Assembly: GCA_016283985.1 (NCBI GenBank)
Contig: JAEENZ010000046.1
Coordinates: forward strand, 1 to 22,069
Length of the DNA: 22,069 nucleotides
Direction of reading: 5' to 3'
From: Bacteroidales bacterium
GTDB taxonomy: Bacteria; Bacteroidota; Bacteroidia; Bacteroidales; UBA932
Below, piece after piece: positions 21,379 to 22,069 of the stretch. The notes under the pieces were generated by a model. It worked only from the letters and a program-made list of their open reading frames with translations. It made no database searches and had not been told where the DNA came from. Both the position numbers and the translations under genes were made by a program. The stretch's first letter is position 1, and each line of letters starts with the position of its first letter.

Positions 21379-22069
21379 ATGAAAAAGATAATAACTGTAT
21401 TGGCATTCGCCGCAGCTGCTCTTTCCGCTTTTGCGCAGGAGAGCAAGCCCAGCATCGAGGTGCACGGATTCATCCGCAACTTCTATGCTTTCGACTCCCG
21501 CAAGATGATAGGCCTCACCGAGGATTTCTTCACATACGTTCCCTACGATGAGCAGTTTGCCGCCAACGGTGACGATGTGAACGGCTACCCCAACTTCCGT
21601 TTCGCCGCACTTACCTCCCGTCTCTGGGTTGAGGTGAAGGGCTATGAAGTGGAAGGCTGGAAAGTCGGAGCCCGAGTGGAGGGAGACTTCTACAACGGTC
21701 TCGGCAACGACAAGGTCACCGGCACAGCCAATTTCCGCCTGCGCCAGGCCTTTGTTACCCTTGCAAAGAATGACTGGTCTTTCAAGGCCGGGCAGAGCTG
21801 GCATCCCATGGCGGCCGACATGCCGGACGTGTTCTCCCTGAATACAGGCGCTCCTTTCGGTCCTTTCAGCCGCACACCTCTCGTTCAGGCAGATTATAAG
21901 CTCACGGACGGTTTCAGCCTCACCGGCGCTGCGCTGTGGCAGATGCAGTATGCCTCCAACGGCCCTGAGGGAAAGAGCGCAAGCTATATTAAGTATGGGA
22001 ACACTCCCGAGATTTACCTCGGGGTCAACTACAAGGAAGAAAACCTTACCCTTCGCGCCGGTATCAACA
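21379..22069 (+). CDS. Porin-like outer membrane protein (3' end cut by window edge)
   Basis: Only the first 230 residues are in the window. A signal peptide (MKKIITVLAFAAAALSAFAQ, cleavage after residue 20) is followed by amphipathic strands ending in aromatic residues (IEVHGFIRNFYAFDSRKM, RLWVEVKGYEVEGWKVGARVEGDFYN, FRLRQAFVTL). This beta-strand rhythm resembles DcaP-like or trimeric Bacteroidota porins. Position directly after the DASS symporter suggests it admits the same substrate across the outer membrane. The end of the barrel, which would show the C-terminal aromatic residue, lies beyond 22069. Assignment to a specific porin family is tentative. Confidence 0.7.
   Translation, partial: MKKIITVLAFAAAALSAFAQESKPSIEVHGFIRNFYAFDSRKMIGLTEDFFTYVPYDEQFAANGDDVNGYPNFRFAALTSRLWVEVKGYEVEGWKVGARVEGDFYNGLGNDKVTGTANFRLRQAFVTLAKNDWSFKAGQSWHPMAADMPDVFSLNTGAPFGPFSRTPLVQADYKLTDGFSLTGAALWQMQYASNGPEGKSASYIKYGNTPEIYLGVNYKEENLTLRAGIN

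Overview
The window is about 22 kb of chromosomal DNA, fairly GC-rich and densely coding, from a member of the Bacteroidota, most likely Bacteroidales. The evidence is the divergent omega subunit (RpoZ), an outer-membrane PCMD protein, OmpH/Skp-like chaperones near bamA, a LysM plus periplasmic-binding-like protein, DcaP-like porin features, and TAnnTTTG promoter elements where a sigma-70 -10 box would be expected. The sequence does not resolve a genus. I count 21 protein genes, two of them cut by the window edges. I see no tRNA, rRNA, CRISPR array, prophage or transposase gene.

Layout. Positions 1-910 (minus): a PerR-like Fur-family regulator followed by upp (cut by the left edge). Divergent from it, positions 966-4665 (plus): trxB, bamD, rpoZ, recN. 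The 55-bp gap between perR and trxB holds a near-perfect PerR/Fur-type palindrome lying between two outward-facing -7 elements. Positions 4669-8864 (minus): a LysM/PBP1-like protein, a GT4 glycosyltransferase, an OmpH-like lipoprotein and pdxJ. Positions 8929-17847 (plus): a seven-gene run of nadK, uppS, bamA, skp/ompH, korA, korB and gdhA. Positions 17868-19775 (minus): a second GT4 glycosyltransferase and a PCMD protein. Positions 19920-22069 (plus): a DASS (SLC13-type) symporter and a porin-like outer-membrane protein cut by the right edge.

How the genes fit together. Much of the window serves the envelope: BamA and BamD, the Skp-like chaperones, UppS for lipid carrier, the glycosyltransferases and the LysM protein. 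A second theme is redox and nitrogen: PerR/TrxB for peroxide and thiol control, NadK for NADP(H), and KorAB beside GdhA, which could feed 2-oxoglutarate into glutamate. The last two genes form a plausible outer-plus-inner-membrane uptake pair.

The most unusual structure is inside the LysM gene. Two homologous palindromic elements (5991-6068 and 5771-5857) sit in opposite orientation in the part encoding the linker. They share a 38-bp core that begins GTAG or GGAG and contains mini-hairpins whose base changes are compensatory. The arms differ between the copies but pair within each copy. Their lengths (78 and 87 bp) are multiples of three, so the reading frame survives. They look like REP-like or Rickettsia-palindromic-element-like repeats that have entered a coding sequence. 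Other points of interest are an 11-bp hairpin presenting the PCMD start codon in its loop, and a terminator-like hairpin in the leader of the DASS gene.
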